In this document: positions 61,905-64,000 of the stretch, piece by piece
How the letters are laid out: every line of letters begins with the position of its first letter
How positions within the stretch are numbered: the stretch's first letter is position 1
Source: Chthoniobacterales bacterium
GTDB taxonomy: Bacteria; Verrucomicrobiota; Verrucomicrobiia; Chthoniobacterales; UBA10450
DNA: 64,000 nucleotides
NCBI GenBank assembly: GCA_013821455.1
Contig: JACDGS010000006.1
Location: 62,001-126,000 of the forward strand
Direction: 5' to 3'
The notes under the pieces: model-generated
What the model was told of the DNA's origin: nothing
The model's input: the letters and a program-made list of their open reading frames with translations, nothing else
Databases searched by the model: none
Translations under genes and position numbers: made by a program

Positions 61905-63137
61905 ATGCTCCGCTACCTGTCGCCGCTGAAATGTCTCGCGCTCGGCTTGGTCGTGACGATCGCGCAGGTCGTCCTGGCGGTTGGATTTTCCGACGCCGAA
62001 GGCGAAGGCTCGTGGCCGGAGCGGTATCACACGCTCGTGCAGCACGATAGTTTTTGGTTCGCCAATATCATCGACCGCGGCTACAACACGACGCTCCCGC
62101 CGATCGACCACAAGGAAATGGAGGTTTCCAACGTGGCCTTTTTTCCCGCTTATCCGCTGCTGACTATCGCGCTCCGGCGCGTCACGGGCCTCGATACTTA
62201 CAGCGCGCTTTTGGCCACGGCGCAGCTCGCGACCTGGGCTTTCTGGACTTACTTTTTTTTGCTCGCGGAACGTTGGGCGTTGTCCATGGCCGCGCAGCTT
62301 TTTGGTGCGCTCGCGATCGTCGCTCATCCGGCGGCGTTTTATTTGGTGGCCGGTTATTCCGAGTCGCTTTTTCTCGCGTCGCTCGTGGGATTTATTTACT
62401 GGAACACTCGCCCGGGGCGCACGGCTGCGGTCTTGGCGATTTTGCATGGCGGAGTGATGTCGGCCACGCGCATCGTGGGGTTGATTTGTGCGGGCTGGCC
62501 GCTCTTGCAGTCGATCCTGGAGAAAGGCTGGAATCGCACGGGGAATTTTCGCGCCTTTGTATCGCGGCAACGGTCACCGTTGCTCGTAACCATCCTTTCC
62601 ATGCTGGGCGGGATTTCGTTTTTCATCTACTGCCAGGTGCGTTGGGGACGATGGGATCTCTATATGCTCACGCAACACGCGGGCTGGGCGATTGTGCCCG
62701 ACTACCTCGCGGCCTTTAAGTTGCGCAACTATCATTGGGAAATTCCTCCCTACGCCAGCCCACTCATGGTGAGTCAGTTCACCAGCGCGATCGCGGGTGG
62801 ATTGTTTGTCGTCCTCGCGACCGTGGAGCTGCTGGCGGCGCGCGGGGGACGGAGTGGTTGGCGCGGCCGCATCGGATTCTATTTTTGTGCGGCGGTGATT
62901 TATTATCTCTCGCTCGCGGGGGTGGCCTCGGTGCAGATGGAAAGCATGCTGCGTTACGACCTTTGCGTGCATGCGCTTGTTATCCTAGGGTTGCTCCACT
63001 TTTTGCGGGAGCTCCCGGTCGCTCCGGCTGTAGTCCGGGCACTCGGGATGGGCGTTGCGGCGTTTGCCTGTGCCGCCGGGCTGGCTTTGCAGGGTTACTA
63101 TGTTTGGAACTTTACACAGGGAAACTGGGTCGCTTGA
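61905..63137 (+). CDS. PIG-V-like polytopic glycosyltransferase (GT-C fold)
   Basis: 410 residues from ATG 61905 ([17 protein letters not shown]), with about 9-10 membrane helices. The first loop has [17 protein letters not shown] and [17 protein letters not shown], the D..(W/F)(Y/F)..I...GY...FFP.YPLL pattern of PIG-V mannosyltransferases and bacterial relatives. Such enzymes transfer sugars from polyprenyl-phosphate donors on the outer face of the membrane. The loop [17 protein letters not shown] is family-like as well. It precedes the FAD gene by 7 bp, so both may act in one surface-polysaccharide pathway, which is inference. Confidence 0.75.
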   Translation: MLRYLSPLKCLALGLVVTIAQVVLAVGFSDAEGEGSWPERYHTLVQHDSFWFANIIDRGYNTTLPPIDHKEMEVSNVAFFPAYPLLTIALRRVTGLDTYSALLATAQLATWAFWTYFFLLAERWALSMAAQLFGALAIVAHPAAFYLVAGYSESLFLASLVGFIYWNTRPGRTAAVLAILHGGVMSATRIVGLICAGWPLLQSILEKGWNRTGNFRAFVSRQRSPLLVTILSMLGGISFFIYCQVRWGRWDLYMLTQHAGWAIVPDYLAAFKLRNYHWEIPPYASPLMVSQFTSAIAGGLFVVLATVELLAARGGRSGWRGRIGFYFCAAVIYYLSLAGVASVQMESMLRYDLCVHALVILGLLHFLRELPVAPAVVRALGMGVAAFACAAGLALQGYYVWNFTQGNWVA

Positions 63138-63144
63138 TCAGCCG

Positions 63145-64000
63145 ATGAAAACCGGTGTGGCCATCATCGGCGCGGGACCCGCGGGTCTGACCGCCGGCTA
63201 TCTGCTGGCGAAGAATGATGTCGAGGTCACGGTGCTTGAGCTCGATCCGGTGTATGTCGGCGGCATTTCGCGCACGGCGCGCTATAAAGGGTTTCACTTT
63301 GATATCGGTGGTCATCGCTTCTTTTCGAAGTCGAAAGCAGTCGAGGATTTCTGGAATGAGATTTTGCCTAACGACATGCTGCAGCGCCCGCGTTCCTCGC
63401 GCATTTTCTATGGAGGAAAATTTTTTGCCTATCCGCTGAAGCCATTCGAGGCGCTGACCAAGCTTGGCATTATCAGATCGGTTCTCTGCGTTTTCTCGTG
63501 GCTGCGGGCGCGGATTTTCCCCGTGGTCAATCCGCGCAATTTCCAGGATTGGGTGATAAATCAATTCGGGCGCCGGCTCTTCAACACCTTCTTCAAGAGC
63601 TACACCGAAAAGGTTTGGGGCATGAATTGCCGCGAGATCTCGGCCGATTGGGCGGCGCAACGCATCAAGGGCTTATCGTTAGGCAGCGCGATCAGGAATG
63701 CGGTTTTGCCGCAGCGGCCACCGCGCGACAAAAGCAAAATCATCAAGACGCTGATCAATTCCTTCCGCTACCCGCGGCGTGGCCCCGGCATGATGTGGGA
63801 AGTATGCGCGCAGAAGATGCAGGAATCCGGCGGCGCTTTGGAGATGGGTTGCAAAGTTACGGGCTGCGATTACGAAGAGCTGACGGAGACCTGGAGCGTG
63901 CGCTATCGCGATTCTCGTGGGCAAGAACAAGCGATAGAGGCCGAGCATGTGATCTCATCGGCTCCCATGCGCGAGTTGATCCGCGGCCTTACGCCTCGCG
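63145..64000 (+). CDS. FAD-dependent NAD(P)-binding protein of the UDP-galactopyranose mutase/protoporphyrinogen oxidase-like group, 3' end outside window
   Basis: 285 codons visible, frame open to the right edge. N-terminal Rossmann motif [18 protein letters not shown], then [32 protein letters not shown] and [35 protein letters not shown] and [16 protein letters not shown] are typical of the group often annotated as amine-oxidase-like or UGM-like proteins in cell-envelope sugar loci. Starts at ATG 63145, 7 bp after the glycosyltransferase stop. Two 9-mer copies (PND at 63366, SLG at 63676). Substrate cannot be told. Confidence 0.75.
   Translation, partial: MKTGVAIIGAGPAGLTAGYLLAKNDVEVTVLELDPVYVGGISRTARYKGFHFDIGGHRFFSKSKAVEDFWNEILPNDMLQRPRSSRIFYGGKFFAYPLKPFEALTKLGIIRSVLCVFSWLRARIFPVVNPRNFQDWVINQFGRRLFNTFFKSYTEKVWGMNCREISADWAAQRIKGLSLGSAIRNAVLPQRPPRDKSKIIKTLINSFRYPRRGPGMMWEVCAQKMQESGGALEMGCKVTGCDYEELTETWSVRYRDSRGQEQAIEAEHVISSAPMRELIRGLTPR

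Larger units (their letters stand above)
3912..63684. repeat. Dispersed 9-mer GCCTAACGA (TCGTTAGGC), 48 exact copies
   Basis: Copies on the + strand start at 24100, 24289, 24433, 25646, 26285, 26944, 27609, 28621, 29377, 31725, 37542, 44799, 44954, 45397, 45584, 46414, 46995, 47253, 50727, 54192, 55411, 55887, 61678 and 63366. Inverted copies start at 3912, 5981, 24714, 30334, 31294, 31500, 32374, 32714, 33503, 34451, 36586, 38992, 39510, 43270, 44021, 47969, 51499, 52784, 52898, 54128, 55488, 61242, 61518 and 63676. Counted by eye, so a few may be missed. One-mismatch forms (TCGTTAGGG, TCGTTAGGT, CCGTTAGGC, TTGTTAGGC) add about twenty. In genes the word is read as PN(E/D), LT(K/N), (L/F)VR or SLG, i.e. 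in all frames and both orientations. Confidence 0.9.

Noticed and set aside
24100-63684. GCCTAAC/GTTAGGC as integron attC half-sites (RYYYAAC, GTTRRRY)
   Set aside because: The heptamers match the attC core consensus, but copies are unpaired, lie mostly inside conserved genes and no cassette array or integrase is present. The fixed extra CGA/TCG is also not an attC feature. Pairs such as 55411/55488 lie inside coding sequence.
24100-63684. The 9-mer as a Chi- or KOPS-like polar sequence
   Set aside because: Orientation is balanced 24:24 within a contiguous region, whereas such signals are skewed along a replichore. Not excluded formally without the whole genome.

Overview
The window looks like a chromosome segment of a Verrucomicrobiota bacterium, probably of the soil Chthoniobacterales/Spartobacteria type. 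The pointers are several PEP-CTERM tails without an exosortase nearby, large secreted proteins sharing a tandem C-terminal module that begins around NISTRG, a coiled-coil plus barrel porin, DUF47/Pit phosphate genes and abundant REP palindromes with a RAYT transposase. This assignment rests on gene style, not on a marker gene.

Layout. 1-4.5 kb (+): an exbB-exbD-tonB-porin-coiled-coil operon, followed by one 11.2-kb gene for a two-partner-secretion filamentous haemagglutinin (TPS domain at the N terminus, DUF3739-like C terminus). 16-23 kb: a PEP-CTERM protein, a PstS-like binding protein, a Sel1-repeat protein, a 570-residue paralogue of the PEP-CTERM protein and an orphan PhoB-type regulator; several are preceded by repeats that look like Pho boxes. 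23-26 kb: a phoD-like remnant, a DksA-like protein, about 1 kb of non-coding DNA, a PEP-CTERM protein and tRNA-Leu(UAG). 26-36.5 kb: a compact phosphate block, CYTH, phoB, phoR, phoU, DUF47, pit and sixA on the + strand, convergent with pstS-pstC-pstA-pstB-phoU on the - strand. 36.6-37.8 kb: debris of a second DUF47-pit operon. 38-42.3 kb: an S74-chaperone secreted protein, a Vgb-like propeller and a PhoX-like (DUF839) phosphatase. 43-56.4 kb: housekeeping genes (priA, a lytic transglycosylase, a trypsin-like protease, rpsO-pnp, cysteine desulfurase, LAB_N, hisC, mnmE, pyrD). 56.5-61.5 kb: a giant Calx-beta protein with one frameshift. 61.9-64 kb: a PIG-V-like glycosyltransferase and a truncated FAD protein.

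How it fits together. Much of the first 42 kb serves phosphate acquisition: sensing (PhoR/PhoB and a second PhoB-like regulator), high-affinity uptake (Pst), low-affinity uptake (Pit/DUF47), two PhoU proteins, phosphatases (PhoX-like, PhoD remnant) and secreted proteins under likely Pho control. The apparent operator here is two GTNAC cores 11 bp apart, seen before pstS and before several genes of unknown function.

The strongest unexplained signal is the 9-mer GCCTAACGA. I count 48 exact copies by eye, 24 in each orientation, against about 0.5 expected by chance. They lie inside and between genes, nearly all in the 24-64 kb part, and are encoded in every reading frame. Density and strand balance resemble a DNA uptake sequence; to my knowledge no such word is described for this phylum. 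A second system of interest is a REP/RAYT family whose conserved GTAG foot supplies the stop codons of three genes and, at hisC, appears to have removed the stop and joined hisC in frame to the transposase.
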